Below the pieces are notes generated by a model. The model was not told where the DNA came from, made no database searches, and saw only the letters and a program-made list of their open reading frames with translations. From Gluconacetobacter takamatsuzukensis (lineage in GTDB: Bacteria; Pseudomonadota; Alphaproteobacteria; Acetobacterales; Acetobacteraceae): DNA of 64,000 bases. How positions within the stretch are numbered: position 1 is the first letter of the stretch; each line of letters opens with the position of its first letter. The stretch is from positions 124,001 to 188,000 of the forward strand of contig NZ_JABEQK010000008.1 in NCBI RefSeq assembly GCF_014174275.1. Direction: 5' to 3'. Below, piece by piece: positions 1 to 8,919 of the stretch. The position numbers and the translations under genes were made by a program.

Positions 1-43
1 TCGCCTCGGGGAGGGAGGAATAGATATCGGAAAGGGACGTCAT
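1..43 (-). CDS. possible 5' end of an unidentified gene, truncated by window edge
   Basis: An ATG at 43 on the minus strand opens a frame reading MTSLSDIYSSLPEA that leaves the window. Only 14 codons are visible and no strong Shine-Dalgarno precedes it, so neither the reading frame nor a function can be judged. It would lie downstream of clpP in the same direction, 114 bases after the clpP stop. Confidence 0.25.
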   Translation of the reverse strand, partial: MTSLSDIYSSLPEA

Positions 44-80
44 GGTTTCGCAAGCTCGCACAATGAGTACAGACGTCGGC

Positions 81-138
81 CCGGCCTGGGGTCAGGCCGG
101 TCCGAACGTCACCTTGCGGCCCCCCCTGCGATGGGGGG
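81..138. terminator. two GC hairpins downstream of clpP
   Basis: An 8-bp perfect stem (CCGGCCTG at 81-88, CAGGCCGG at 93-100) and a C6/G6 stem (121-126 with 133-138) lie between the clpP stop and the next frame. Neither has a T-tract, so they may stabilise the clpP 3' end rather than act as classical intrinsic terminators. Confidence 0.35.
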
Positions 139-156
139 GATGAGGGGGGCCAGCGA

Positions 157-870
157 TCAGTGGATGTCGGAGAGGGTGGAGATGACCCGTGTCACCAGCC
201 CGTAGGCGATCGCCTCTTCGGCCGACATCCAGTAATTCCGGTCCGTGTCGCGGCAGATCTTCTCGTACGACTGGCCGGTTTCGCGGGCGAACAGGCGGTT
301 GAGCCGTTCGCGCATCTTCACGATTTCCCGCGCCTCGATATCGATATCGGTGGCGGGGCCGCGCACGCCGCCCATCGGCTGGTGCAGCAGGAAGCGGGTG
401 TTGGGCAGGCAGTAGCGGCGCTGCGGGTTGCCGGCGGCGAAGATCAGCGCGCCCGCCGAGGCGACCCAGCCGGTGCCGATCACGTTCACCGGGGCGACCG
501 AATCGACGAAGCGGATCATGTCGTGAATCGTGTCGCCGCTTTCGACATGGCCGCCGGGCGAGTTGACGTAGAGGTCGATCGGCTTGTCGGACGCGCCGGC
601 CAGCGCCAGCAGGCGGCCGGTGACGTCGCGCGCCAGCTTGTCGTTGATCGCCCCGAAGACCAGCACCTTGCGCTGATCGAACAGGCGGCTCTCGAGCTCG
701 TTGATCGGGGAGGAAAGCGTCTTGTTATCGCCGGGTTCCGTCGGTTCGGGGCCCTGGGGCTCGGGGATGTCGGGACCGTTCGGGTCTTCGTCATCCATCC
801 GGATACGGTGGTTCGGCTGCATGCCGTTCAGCATCATGATCTCCCTGTATCCAGGACTGGTCTGCGTCAT
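157..870 (-). CDS. clpP: ClpP-family serine protease subunit, divergent type
   Basis: A proteolytic chamber subunit of the Clp protease family (S14), 237 aa from ATG 870. An AGGA sits 7 bases upstream; the downstream pair of ATGs at 837/834 is an alternative, preceded by AGGGAG. Residues 1-50 form a Pro/Glu/Asp-rich extension not seen in ordinary ClpP. The nucleophile Ser138 (GWVASAGA) and His163 (LLHQPMGG) are in place. The third triad position, Asp185 in the E. coli precursor (ERDRFLSA), aligns with Asn212 here (DRNYWMSAEEA). Listeria ClpP1 is a known ClpP with Asn at that site. There is no clpX or tig neighbour, unlike the housekeeping clpP, so I infer a second, specialised ClpP that may need a partner subunit. 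Confidence 0.9.
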   Translation of the reverse strand: MTQTSPGYREIMMLNGMQPNHRIRMDDEDPNGPDIPEPQGPEPTEPGDNKTLSSPINELESRLFDQRKVLVFGAINDKLARDVTGRLLALAGASDKPIDLYVNSPGGHVESGDTIHDMIRFVDSVAPVNVIGTGWVASAGALIFAAGNPQRRYCLPNTRFLLHQPMGGVRGPATDIDIEAREIVKMRERLNRLFARETGQSYEKICRDTDRNYWMSAEEAIAYGLVTRVISTLSDIH

Positions 871-1044
871 CACTCTATCCTGCGCCGCCTTCGGGCCGGT
901 GCCAAGGCCTGACCTTTTCCGCGCCGCCCGCGAACCGGCGGTGCCGCTCTCTAGCTCAAAGGCCCGGGGCCGGGCTAGTAAGGGAGGGCAGGCGGCCGTG
1001 CCCCGGACGGAATGCGGCCGCCAGACGCTGGTCATGGAGTGAAG

Positions 1045-2046
1045 ATGGGTATGAAAGCGCCGCTGCCAAGAGACCGCGCGGCTTCGGCCTGCCCGGCGGG
1101 CCGCCGGGGGGCGGGCGTGGGCGCGGCGCTGGCGGGGCTGCTGGCTGGCCTGCTGCCGCTGGCCGGCTGTGCCCATCGCGATGCCGTCGACAGCACGCTG
1201 GACTGGTTTCATCAATATCAGGGCGGCGTCATCGCCCAGCAGCGGCCGCCGCCGCCGGGTGCGCACGACCCCTATCCCGCCGTGGGGCTGACGCCGACCA
1301 CGCCGCCGGTGCTGCCCTCGGCCGAGCGGCGGCAGGATGTGACGGAATCGCTGATCGAACAGCGCAACCTGGCGCACCGGATGGGGGCGGAGGTCGGGCC
1401 GCTGACGAATACGGCCCCGCCCGCGACGCCCGTGCTGGCGCGGCCTGCCCCGGCGGCCGCGCCGGGCGGGGGCGATGCCGCGTCTTCGGCGACGCTGGAC
1501 GCGGCGGAGGCGCCTCCGCCGCCGCCGTCGAAGGCCGGCGCGAAGGGTGCTTCGGCGCAGGACGCGGGGGCTGGGCCGCTGGTGGCGATGCCCGAGGTCG
1601 AGGCGGATGTGGGCGGCGTGGGCGGCAAGCCGCAGGCCGTGCCGGTGCCGCCGGAGATTCCCGCCGGGCCGCCTGTGGCACCGCAATTCCCCGGTTTCGC
1701 GGTGGCGACCGACGATACGGTGCCGACGATCCGCCCGGATTATGCGCTGGCCGACCTGGGGGGGACGCGCATTCTATTCCCGGTCGGCAACGATCGGCCG
1801 GTGCCGGGGCAGGAGAAGGCGATCGACAGCGTGGCGCGCCACAGCCCCGCCGGCCCGCTGTTCGTCCACGGGTATGGCGAGGCCGCGTCGACCGATTCGG
1901 CGGAGCAGGCGCGGGCGATGGCGCTGGCGCTGCTGCGTGCCCGGGCCGTGGCCGACCGGCTGGTGGCCGATGGGGTGCCGGCGAAGGCGATTCATCTGCG
2001 CGCCCATCCGTTCGGCGACGGCGTGCGCGTCGGCATGGCCGAGTAG
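1045..2046 (+). CDS. OmpA-like lipoprotein
   Basis: A 333-aa predicted outer-membrane or periplasmic lipoprotein. The start at ATG 1045 is supported by GGAG at 1036-1039. A basic N-terminus and Ala/Leu-rich segment end in a lipobox (LPLAGC), so the lipidated Cys is at about residue 42. A long low-complexity Pro/Ala-rich linker (about residues 70-230) follows, then a C-terminal region (ILFPVGNDRPVPGQEKAID...) whose pattern resembles an OmpA/MotB peptidoglycan-associated fold (beta strand, helix with many Ala/Arg, HGYGEA, final strand). The canonical NxxLSxxRA signature is weak (EQARAMALALLRARAVADRLV). It is divergent from clpP, sharing a 174-bp intergenic region. Function beyond envelope attachment is unknown. 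Confidence 0.7.
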   Translation: MGMKAPLPRDRAASACPAGRRGAGVGAALAGLLAGLLPLAGCAHRDAVDSTLDWFHQYQGGVIAQQRPPPPGAHDPYPAVGLTPTTPPVLPSAERRQDVTESLIEQRNLAHRMGAEVGPLTNTAPPATPVLARPAPAAAPGGGDAASSATLDAAEAPPPPPSKAGAKGASAQDAGAGPLVAMPEVEADVGGVGGKPQAVPVPPEIPAGPPVAPQFPGFAVATDDTVPTIRPDYALADLGGTRILFPVGNDRPVPGQEKAIDSVARHSPAGPLFVHGYGEAASTDSAEQARAMALALLRARAVADRLVADGVPAKAIHLRAHPFGDGVRVGMAE

Positions 2047-2212
2047 GGCGCGGCGCGGTTGCCTGCCGGGCGCGGGCGTCGCTAATATCCGCGACTGGTG
2101 GGGAAACATCCCGCCAGTCGCGACATGCCGCCGGAAGAGCGGTGCGAAACGGCCATCCTGAACCTTGTCCGGGGCGCTGGGTCCCGGGCAAACAGTCTCA
2201 ACGAGCCAACCC

Positions 2213-3475
2213 ATGACAGAAGAATTCCATCGCATCCGCCGCCTGCCGCCCTATGTGTTCGCCGAGGTGAACAAGGCCAAGGCCGCGGCCCGAGCCCGGG
2301 GCGAGGACATCATCGATCTGGGCATGGGCAATCCCGACAGCCCCACCCCGCCGCACATCGTGCAGAAGCTGGTGGAGACCGTGGCCGATCCGCGCGCGCA
2401 CGGCTATTCGGTCAGCAAGGGCATTCCCGGGCTGCGCCGGGCGCTGGCGGGCTATTACGACCGCCGTTTCGGGGTGACGCTGGACCCGGAGACCGAGGTG
2501 ATCGCGACCCTGGGCTCGAAGGAAGGGCTGGCCAACCTGGCCGCCGCCATCACCAGCCCGGGCGACACCATCCTGGTGCCCAACCCGTCCTATCCGATCC
2601 ATCAGTTCGGTTTCATCATCGCCGGGGCCTCGGTGCGCTCGATCCCCGCGACGCCGGACGAGGAGATGCTGCGGGCGCTGGATCGCGCGGTGCGCCATTC
2701 GGTGCCCAAGCCGACGGCGCTGATCGTCAATTTTCCCTCCAACCCCACGGCCTATGTCGCGGACCTGGATTTCTATCGCGAGCTGGTGGCCTTTGCCCGG
2801 CGGCACGAGATCTGGATCATGTCCGACCTGGCCTATGCCGAGATCTATTTCGGCGACAAGGTGCCGCCCTCGATCCTGCAGGTGCCGGGGGCGAAGGATA
2901 TCGCGGTCGAGTTCACCTCGCTGTCCAAGACCTATTCCATGGCGGGGTGGCGCATGGGGTTTGCCGCCGGCAATCCGCGCCTGATCAATGCGCTGACGCG
3001 GATCAAATCCTATCTGGATTACGGGGCCTTTACCCCGATCCAGGTGGCGGCGGTGGCGGCGCTGAGCGGCCCGCAGGATTGCGTGGCCGAAATGCGCACG
3101 CTCTATCGCGACCGGCGCGACGTGCTGATCCGCGGCCTGCATGCGGCGGGGTGGGATGTGCCGTCGCCCGAGGGGTCGATGTTTGCCTGGGCGCCGCTGC
3201 CGGCGGCGTTCCGCGAGATGGGCAGCATCGATTTCTCGAAGCTGCTGCTGAAGGAAGCCGGGGTGGCGGTGGCGCCGGGGCTGGGCTTCGGCGAGTATGG
3301 CGAGGGCTTCGTGCGGATCGGGCTGGTCGAGAACACCCAGCGCCTGCGCCAGGCGACGCGGGCGATCCGGCAGTTCATGGGCCGGCATGGCGTCAACCTG
3401 CCCGATCCGGCCGCGCCCGGCCGCCGGGCGGGGAAAGAGGCGGACCAGGCCGCCGATGCGGCGCCGGCGATCTGA
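2213..3475 (+). CDS. alaC: alanine/pyruvate-type class I aminotransferase
   Basis: A PLP-dependent fold-type I aminotransferase of 420 aa, closest in pattern to AlaC, which makes alanine from pyruvate with glutamate as donor. The family signature begins with a short HRIRRLPPYVFAEVN segment, then DLGMGNPDSPTP. The PLP-binding segment SLSKTYSMAGWRMGFAAG carries the Schiff-base Lys (about residue 240), and NFPSNPTAYVAD and the DLAYAEIYF aspartate are present. The start is the ATG at 2213; upstream in-frame codons lack the family N-terminus. It is followed by hom at 115 bp, an arrangement consistent with aspartate-family and alanine metabolism. An LL-diaminopimelate aminotransferase role is a less likely alternative. 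Confidence 0.88.
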   Translation: MTEEFHRIRRLPPYVFAEVNKAKAAARARGEDIIDLGMGNPDSPTPPHIVQKLVETVADPRAHGYSVSKGIPGLRRALAGYYDRRFGVTLDPETEVIATLGSKEGLANLAAAITSPGDTILVPNPSYPIHQFGFIIAGASVRSIPATPDEEMLRALDRAVRHSVPKPTALIVNFPSNPTAYVADLDFYRELVAFARRHEIWIMSDLAYAEIYFGDKVPPSILQVPGAKDIAVEFTSLSKTYSMAGWRMGFAAGNPRLINALTRIKSYLDYGAFTPIQVAAVAALSGPQDCVAEMRTLYRDRRDVLIRGLHAAGWDVPSPEGSMFAWAPLPAAFREMGSIDFSKLLLKEAGVAVAPGLGFGEYGEGFVRIGLVENTQRLRQATRAIRQFMGRHGVNLPDPAAPGRRAGKEADQAADAAPAI

Positions 3476-3589
3476 CTTTACGGCCGGGGTGCCCGTTGGG
3501 TGTGCCCGGCCGGTTTTCGATCCGGGCGCGGCGCGGTGGGTGCCGCGTCCGGCTGCGTGCTGAATTCAGGAACGACGACAGGATATCAG

Positions 3590-4957
3590 GTGACCGGACG
3601 GATGATGGGTACGGGTGGCACGGGCGGACAGGCAGGCGGAACGGGACCGGCGCCATTGCGGATCGGCATCGCGGGGCTGGGTACGGTGGGGGCCGGCCTG
3701 GTCAAGCTGCTGCGCGGCAATGCGGGCATTGTCGGCGCCCGGGCCGGGCGGCCGGTGGTGGTGACGTCCGTCGCCGCGCGCGACCGCACCCGGGACCGGG
3801 GCATCGATCTGGACGGCGTGACCTGGCATGACGATGCGTTGGCGCTGGCGCACGATCCGGATGTGGACGTGGTGGTCGAGCTGATCGGTGGCGCCGAGGG
3901 CATCGCGCGCCGGTTGGTGACAGAGGCGCTGCGGGCCGGGCGGCCGGTCGTGACCGCCAACAAGGCGCTGATCGCGGTGCATGGTGCCGAGCTGGCGGCG
4001 CTGGCCGAGCAGGCCGGCGTGCCGCTGATGTTCGAGGCCGCGGTGGCGGGCGGCATTCCGGCCATCAAGACGGTGCGCGAGGGGCTGGCCGCCGATCGGC
4101 TGAACCGGGTGGGCGGCATCCTGAACGGCACCTGCAACTATATCATGACCGCGATGCGCGAGAGCGGCCGTGCCTTTGCCGACGTGCTGGCCGAGGCGCA
4201 GGCGCTGGGCTATGCCGAGGCCGATCCCTCGACCGACGTGGACGGGATCGACGCGGCGCACAAGCTGGCGATCCTGGCCGGGCTGGCGTTCGGCCGGCCG
4301 GTCGCGTTCTCGTCGGTGCATGTCGAGGGGATCCGGGGTATCGCGGCGCTGGACCTGGCATTCGCCCAGGCGCTGGGCTACCGCATCAAGCTGCTGGGCC
4401 TGGCCCGCCGGCGCGAGGACGGGATCGAGGCCCGGGTGCATCCCTGCCTGGTGCCGGAGAAGATGCCGATCGCGCAGGTGGATGGCGTGTTCAACGCCGT
4501 GCTGGTGGAAGGCGCGTTCGTGGGCCGGCTGATGCTGGAGGGGCGCGGCGCGGGCGAGGGGCCGACCGCCACCGCCGTTGCCGCCGACCTGATCGACATC
4601 GCGCGCGGCAATGCGGTGCCGGTCTGGGGCCGCAGCACCGACGGGCTGACGCAGGTGGAGGCCCTGCCGCGCACCGCGTTCCACGAGGAATATTACCTGC
4701 GCCTGCAGGTGCAGGACCGGCCGGGCGTGATTGCCGATGTCACGGCCGTTCTGCGCGATCATGGTGTGTCTTTGCGCAGCATGTTGCAACATGGGCGCGC
4801 CGCCGACGATAGTGGTGGAGCGGACGAGCCGTCCGTGCCGCTGGTGCTGGTCACGCATCGCACGCAGGAATCCGCCATGATGGCGGCGCTCGCCCGGATC
4901 GCGGCGCTGCCGGCCGTGATCGGCGAGCCGGCGATGATCCGGATCGAGGCCGGCTGA
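3590..4957 (+). CDS. hom: homoserine dehydrogenase
   Basis: Reduces aspartate semialdehyde to homoserine with NAD(P)H, the branch point to threonine and methionine. The order is an N-terminal Rossmann domain (GIAGLGTVGAGL), the catalytic domain (NKALIA; GGIPAIKTVREGLAADRLNR; GILNGTCNYI), and a C-terminal ACT regulatory domain (LQVQDRPGVIADVTAVLRDH) suggesting threonine feedback. At 455 aa it is normal for the ACT-containing class. I prefer the GTG at 3590 because AGGA lies 6 bases upstream; ATG 3602 is the alternative, and both give a Gly-rich leader before the Rossmann motif. It precedes glpX by 75 bp. Confidence 0.93.
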   Translation: MTGRMMGTGGTGGQAGGTGPAPLRIGIAGLGTVGAGLVKLLRGNAGIVGARAGRPVVVTSVAARDRTRDRGIDLDGVTWHDDALALAHDPDVDVVVELIGGAEGIARRLVTEALRAGRPVVTANKALIAVHGAELAALAEQAGVPLMFEAAVAGGIPAIKTVREGLAADRLNRVGGILNGTCNYIMTAMRESGRAFADVLAEAQALGYAEADPSTDVDGIDAAHKLAILAGLAFGRPVAFSSVHVEGIRGIAALDLAFAQALGYRIKLLGLARRREDGIEARVHPCLVPEKMPIAQVDGVFNAVLVEGAFVGRLMLEGRGAGEGPTATAVAADLIDIARGNAVPVWGRSTDGLTQVEALPRTAFHEEYYLRLQVQDRPGVIADVTAVLRDHGVSLRSMLQHGRAADDSGGADEPSVPLVLVTHRTQESAMMAALARIAALPAVIGEPAMIRIEAG

Positions 4958-5032
4958 ACCACGCCTACGCCCACGGTACCGCCCAACAGGCCGGCGCTCA
5001 GAACCGGCCCCGACAGTCAAGGAACCAGAGTG

Positions 5033-6028
5033 ATGACGTCCAGACCTACTGCTGCCTATCAGGTGACCGACCGCAACCTTGCCCTGGAACTGGTCCGCGT
5101 GACCGAGGCGGCGGCGATGGCCGCGTCGCACTGGACCGGTCGCGGCCAGAAGAACGACGCGGACGGCGCCGCTGTCGAGGCGATGCGTCTGGCCTTCGAC
5201 ACCGTGGCGATCGACGGCACGGTGGTGATCGGCGAGGGGGAGATGGACGAGGCGCCGATGCTGTTCATCGGCGAGAAGGTCGGGGCCGGCGGGCCGGCGA
5301 TGGATATCGCCGTGGACCCGCTGGAAGGCACCAACCTGTGCGCCAAGAACATGCCCAATGCCCTGACGGTGGTGGCGCTGGCCGAGGCGGGCAATTTCCT
5401 GCACGCGCCCGATGTCTACATGGACAAGATCGTGGTCGGGCCCGACCTGCCGGAAGGCGTGGTGGACCTGGATGCCAGCATCGGCGCCAATCTGCGCGAG
5501 CTGGCGCGGGCCAAGCGCAAGGATATCAGCGAGCTGACGCTGTGCGCGCTGGAGCGCGAGCGGCATGAGGAGCTGATCGCCAAGACGCGCGAGGCCGGGG
5601 CGCGGGTGATGCTGCTGAGCGACGGCGACGTGGCCGCCGCCATTGCCGCCTGCCTGCCCGATGGCGAGGTGGATATCTATGCCGGTTCGGGCGGGGCGCC
5701 CGAGGGCGTGCTGGCCGCCGCCGCCGTGCGCTGCGTGCGCGGCCAGATGCAGGCGCGCCTGCTGTTCGAGGATGACGAGCAGATCCGCCGCGCGCGGGAG
5801 ATGGATCCGGGCAAGGACCCGTCGCGCAAGCTGGGGCTGTTCGACATGGCGAAGGGCGATGTCCTGTTCTCCGCCACCGGGGTGACGACCGGCCCGCTGC
5901 TGCGCGGCATTCGTCGCGACGGGCGGCGCGCCGTGACCCATTCGATCGTCATGCGCTCGAAATCCGGCACCGTGCGCTTTGTCGAGGGGCATCACGATTT
6001 CAGCACCAAGACCTGGCCGGCCTACTAA
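5033..6028 (+). CDS. glpX: class II fructose-1,6-bisphosphatase
   Basis: A gluconeogenic GlpX-type phosphatase of 331 aa that converts fructose-1,6-bisphosphate to fructose-6-phosphate, metal dependent and cytosolic. Diagnostic stretches are GQKNDADGAAVEAMR, GEGEMDEAPML, the metal/phosphate site DPLEGTNLC, and YAGSGGAPEGVLAAAA. Start ATG 5033 follows AGGAA. The recJ start is only 6 bases after its stop, so hom-glpX-recJ is probably one transcript. Confidence 0.95.
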   Translation: MTSRPTAAYQVTDRNLALELVRVTEAAAMAASHWTGRGQKNDADGAAVEAMRLAFDTVAIDGTVVIGEGEMDEAPMLFIGEKVGAGGPAMDIAVDPLEGTNLCAKNMPNALTVVALAEAGNFLHAPDVYMDKIVVGPDLPEGVVDLDASIGANLRELARAKRKDISELTLCALERERHEELIAKTREAGARVMLLSDGDVAAAIAACLPDGEVDIYAGSGGAPEGVLAAAAVRCVRGQMQARLLFEDDEQIRRAREMDPGKDPSRKLGLFDMAKGDVLFSATGVTTGPLLRGIRRDGRRAVTHSIVMRSKSGTVRFVEGHHDFSTKTWPAY

Positions 6029-6034
6029 CGGACG

Positions 6035-7885
6035 ATGTCGCTTTCCGCCATGGCTGACGGGGACCTGATGGCGGCGGCGCCCGCCGATCCGGCCGAGGGG
6101 GGGCTGGTGCTGGGGGTGCGGTCCAGCCTGGGTGGCCGGCGCTGGCTGTGGCGGGATTCCCGCCTGGCCGATGCCGGGGGCCGGATCGGGCTGATGATCG
6201 CGCAGCAGGCGGGTGTGTCCGAACTGGTCGGGCAGATGCTGGCGGCGCGCGGGCTGGATGGCGGCACGGCCGCGACCTTCCTGGACCCGACGCTGCGGGC
6301 GCTGATGCCCGACCCTTCCGCGTTGCAGGACATGGACGTGGCGGCCGAGCGACTGGCCGAGGCCGTGCGCCGGGGTGAGACGGTGGCCGTGTTCGGCGAT
6401 TACGACGTGGACGGGGCCTGTGCCGCCGCGCTGGTGACCGGGCTGTTGCGCCAGTTGGGCTGCCCGGTGATGACCCATGTGCCCGACCGCATGACCGAGG
6501 GCTATGGCCCCAACGCCCCGGCCTTGGACGCGCTGGTGGGGCGGGGGGCGACGCTCGTGGTCTGTGTCGATTGCGGCACGGCAGCGGGCGATGTGCTGGC
6601 GACGCTGGCCGGGCGGGCCGACATCGTGGTGCTGGATCATCACAAGGCCGAGGGGCCGCCGCCTTCGGTGCTGGCCACGGTCAACCCTAACCGTCCGGAC
6701 TGCCTGTCCGGCCAGCGCGGCCTGTGCGCGGCGGGGGTGGCGTTTCTGACGGCGGTGGCGACGGTGCGGGCGTTGCGGCGGGCGGGCTGGTTTGCCGGCC
6801 GGCCGGAGCCGGACCTGATGGCGTTTCTCGATATCGTGGCGCTGGCGACCGTATGCGATGTCATGCCGCTGACGGGGCTGAACCGTGCGCTGGTGACGCA
6901 GGGGCTGAAGATGCTGGCGCGGCGGCGGCGGATCGGGCTGGAAGCGCTGCTGGAGGTGGCGGGGGCGCGCGATCCGCTCTCGGCCTTTACCTGCGGCTTT
7001 GCGCTGGGGCCGCGCATCAATGCGGGCGGCCGGATTGCCGAATCCGGGCTGGGGCTGGACCTGCTGCTGTGCGACGACGCGGCCGAGGCCCGGCGGCTGG
7101 CCGAACGGCTGGATGCCGTGAACCGGCGCCGCCAGACGGTGGAGACCGCGATTCTGGATCGCGCGATGGAAGAGGCGGCGGCGCAGCGCGCGGCCGGGCA
7201 TGCGGTGCTGGTGCTGTCGGGACGGGACTGGCATGCCGGCGTGGTGGGCATCGTCGCCGGCCGGATCAAGGAGCGGTTCAACCGCCCGGTGCTGGTTGGG
7301 GCGGAGCTGGAGGACGGGACGATCAAAGGATCGGGCCGGTCGGTTGCCGAGATCGATCTGGGGGCGGCGATCATCGCGGCGCGGCAGATGAGGCTGCTGA
7401 CGACGGGGGGTGGCCATGCCATGGCGGCCGGGTTCTCGCTGCCCGCGGGCGGGGTGCCGGCGCTGCACGATTTCCTGAACGAGCGGCTGCGCGATGCGGC
7501 GGCACTGCCGGATGCGGTGGATGTGCTGATCGAGGGCGTGGTGCATGTGGCTGGTGCGACGGTGGCATTGGCGACCGATATCGGCCGCATGGCGCCCTTC
7601 GGCGCGGGCAATGACGAGCCGGTGCTGGCCATTCCGCGCGTGCGGGTGGTGCGCGCCGACCGGATCGGCCGCGAGGGCGGCACGCTGCGGGTGCTGGTGG
7701 AGGGCGAGGGCGGCGGCCCGCGGCTGAAGGCGCTGCTGTTCCGCGCCGACGACCACCCCGCCGCAGCGATGCTGGAAGACCGCAATGCGCCGCCGCTGCA
7801 TCTGGCAGGCTGGCTGCGCGCGGAAAACTGGAACGGCCGCACCGATGCGAGTTTCTTCATCCGCGACGCGGCGGTGGCGAGCTAA
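6035..7885 (+). CDS. recJ: single-stranded-DNA-specific exonuclease RecJ
   Basis: A 5'-3' single-strand DNA exonuclease used in RecF-pathway and mismatch repair, 616 aa. The DHH-family motifs are ordered correctly: FGDYDVDG, VCVDCGT, LDHHKAEGPPP, and later the DHHA1 motif GGHAMAAGF, followed by the C-terminal OB-type region. ATG 6035 is taken as start; ATG 6050 is an alternative. It is the last gene before tRNA-Glu. Confidence 0.95.
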   Translation: MSLSAMADGDLMAAAPADPAEGGLVLGVRSSLGGRRWLWRDSRLADAGGRIGLMIAQQAGVSELVGQMLAARGLDGGTAATFLDPTLRALMPDPSALQDMDVAAERLAEAVRRGETVAVFGDYDVDGACAAALVTGLLRQLGCPVMTHVPDRMTEGYGPNAPALDALVGRGATLVVCVDCGTAAGDVLATLAGRADIVVLDHHKAEGPPPSVLATVNPNRPDCLSGQRGLCAAGVAFLTAVATVRALRRAGWFAGRPEPDLMAFLDIVALATVCDVMPLTGLNRALVTQGLKMLARRRRIGLEALLEVAGARDPLSAFTCGFALGPRINAGGRIAESGLGLDLLLCDDAAEARRLAERLDAVNRRRQTVETAILDRAMEEAAAQRAAGHAVLVLSGRDWHAGVVGIVAGRIKERFNRPVLVGAELEDGTIKGSGRSVAEIDLGAAIIAARQMRLLTTGGGHAMAAGFSLPAGGVPALHDFLNERLRDAAALPDAVDVLIEGVVHVAGATVALATDIGRMAPFGAGNDEPVLAIPRVRVVRADRIGREGGTLRVLVEGEGGGPRLKALLFRADDHPAAAMLEDRNAPPLHLAGWLRAENWNGRTDASFFIRDAAVAS

Positions 7886-7979
7886 GGGCGCGCGTCGCGT
7901 CGCAAAGAAAATGTCGTTATCGGCCGGACGGGGCTTGACCGCCCCGCCGCATCGGGATACGAACCCGCCCAAGCCAGAT

Positions 7980-8055
7980 GTCCCATTCGTCTAGAGGCCT
8001 AGGACACCGCCCTCTCACGGCGGCAACAGGGGTTCGAATCCCCTATGGGACGCCA
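7980..8055 (+). tRNA. tRNA-Glu (CTC)
   Basis: A complete 76-nt cloverleaf: acceptor GTCCCAT pairs with ATGGGAC, the D arm carries TCTAGAGGCCTAGGA, the anticodon loop CTCTCAC has anticodon CTC (reads GAG), the T loop is GGTTCGAATC, and CCA is encoded. A lower-GC, gene-poor patch begins immediately downstream. Confidence 0.97.
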
Positions 8056-8651
8056 GTAACTTAGCAGAGTTACCCACAGGCTGAGATGGTCCCTATGGAC
8101 CACTACAATTCAAAATCATCTACGATGCTCCTGGGAGAGGTCGGATCGAATTTCCGATAGACGCGACGTAGCGTCCTCGGATCGGCTGCCGGATCGATCC
8201 GTGCCCCCTTTCATCGGGTGCCATGACGCCACGCTGTGCTTCAGGTGAAGCGTTGTTGGCTATCCGTGACAGGCCAACGCGCTCGCGCGCCTTGGCGCAG
8301 GACCCGCAGCCTGGTCGGTAAGGCCTTTCTTTTCCAATGCACGATATGGGGAGCATCGACGTTTGCCTGGGCACTTCTCTTTCCTGGCGCCGCGTCTTTG
8401 TCATGGTTACGATGGGTCGCCACTTTCCAAGATTGGCTTGTTCGGCTTCCAGTGAACGCGTCCCGTATCAGAGTCTGGCTGGCGATGGGGCAGCAGTAGT
8501 GGGGCGAGCTACAGTCAGACAGGGCGGTTCCCGATGAGAGGGCGCAGGGAGAGGCAGGACATCGGCGCGGGAAATGGCAGAGTTAACTTGACGGAAAACT
8601 GCGCCGTATCCAATTTGATACCGGTAGCAACCATTAGCGACGGAGGAAGCA
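8056..8651. other. gene-poor, lower-GC stretch after tRNA-Glu
   Basis: About 600 bases with no convincing gene on either strand; the short overlapping frames here lack ribosome sites and recognisable protein patterns. A short palindrome (TGGTCCCTATGGACCA, about 8088-8103) lies 33 bases after the tRNA. Base composition is visibly less GC-rich than the neighbouring genes. No integrase, and no second copy of the tRNA 3' end that would mark an attachment site, was seen in the window. Confidence 0.5.
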
Positions 8652-8858
8652 ATGCTAAAATCAGTTTCAGCGCGCTCGATCCTGAGTGCTTTTAATGAGT
8701 TGCTTGATATCGGTGCCCCCGTAAGGGATTACCCTGTCTCGACTGCCGAAGACATCTCGTCATCGGCCTGGAAGGCAACGGGGGAAGCAATGCGCCATTC
8801 AATGAATCAGATTGATGCCGAACTCGGATACTCCCCCCGCGCCTTCATCAATCACTAA
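8652..8858 (+). CDS. small hypothetical protein
   Basis: A 68-aa protein from ATG 8652, preceded by an ideal GGAGG at 8642-8646. It is acidic to neutral and soluble-looking, with no signal peptide or membrane segment and no recognised domain. Residue use (Asp, Ile, Ser, Asn, Met) is ordinary protein-like and unlike the Arg/Pro-rich shadow frames around it. It lies upstream of a DUF2335-like membrane protein in the same direction, inside the lower-GC patch after tRNA-Glu. Confidence 0.6.
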   Translation: MLKSVSARSILSAFNELLDIGAPVRDYPVSTAEDISSSAWKATGEAMRHSMNQIDAELGYSPRAFINH

Positions 8859-8919
8859 TCCGGCTCATATACCGCAGACGCCGATTTACGGCCCGTTTCC
8901 TGTGGGAGCGGGAGCCATC

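Noticed and set aside
2047-2212. Possible riboswitch before the alaC-hom genes
   Set aside because: No conserved SAM or other riboswitch motif could be recognised by eye.
3566-7972. A 1468-codon open frame on the minus strand
   Set aside because: It is antisense to hom, glpX and recJ, is Arg/His/Pro/Gln-rich throughout, and shows no protein pattern; a GC-rich shadow frame.
8088-8103. Palindrome TGGTCCCTATGGACCA as a possible attachment site
   Set aside because: It does not duplicate the tRNA 3' end beyond a short CCCTATGG core, and no integrase is visible.
8120-8499. Overlapping frames on both strands after tRNA-Glu (94 and 87 codons)
   Set aside because: No ribosome sites or recognisable patterns, and they overlap each other; described as a gene-poor stretch.
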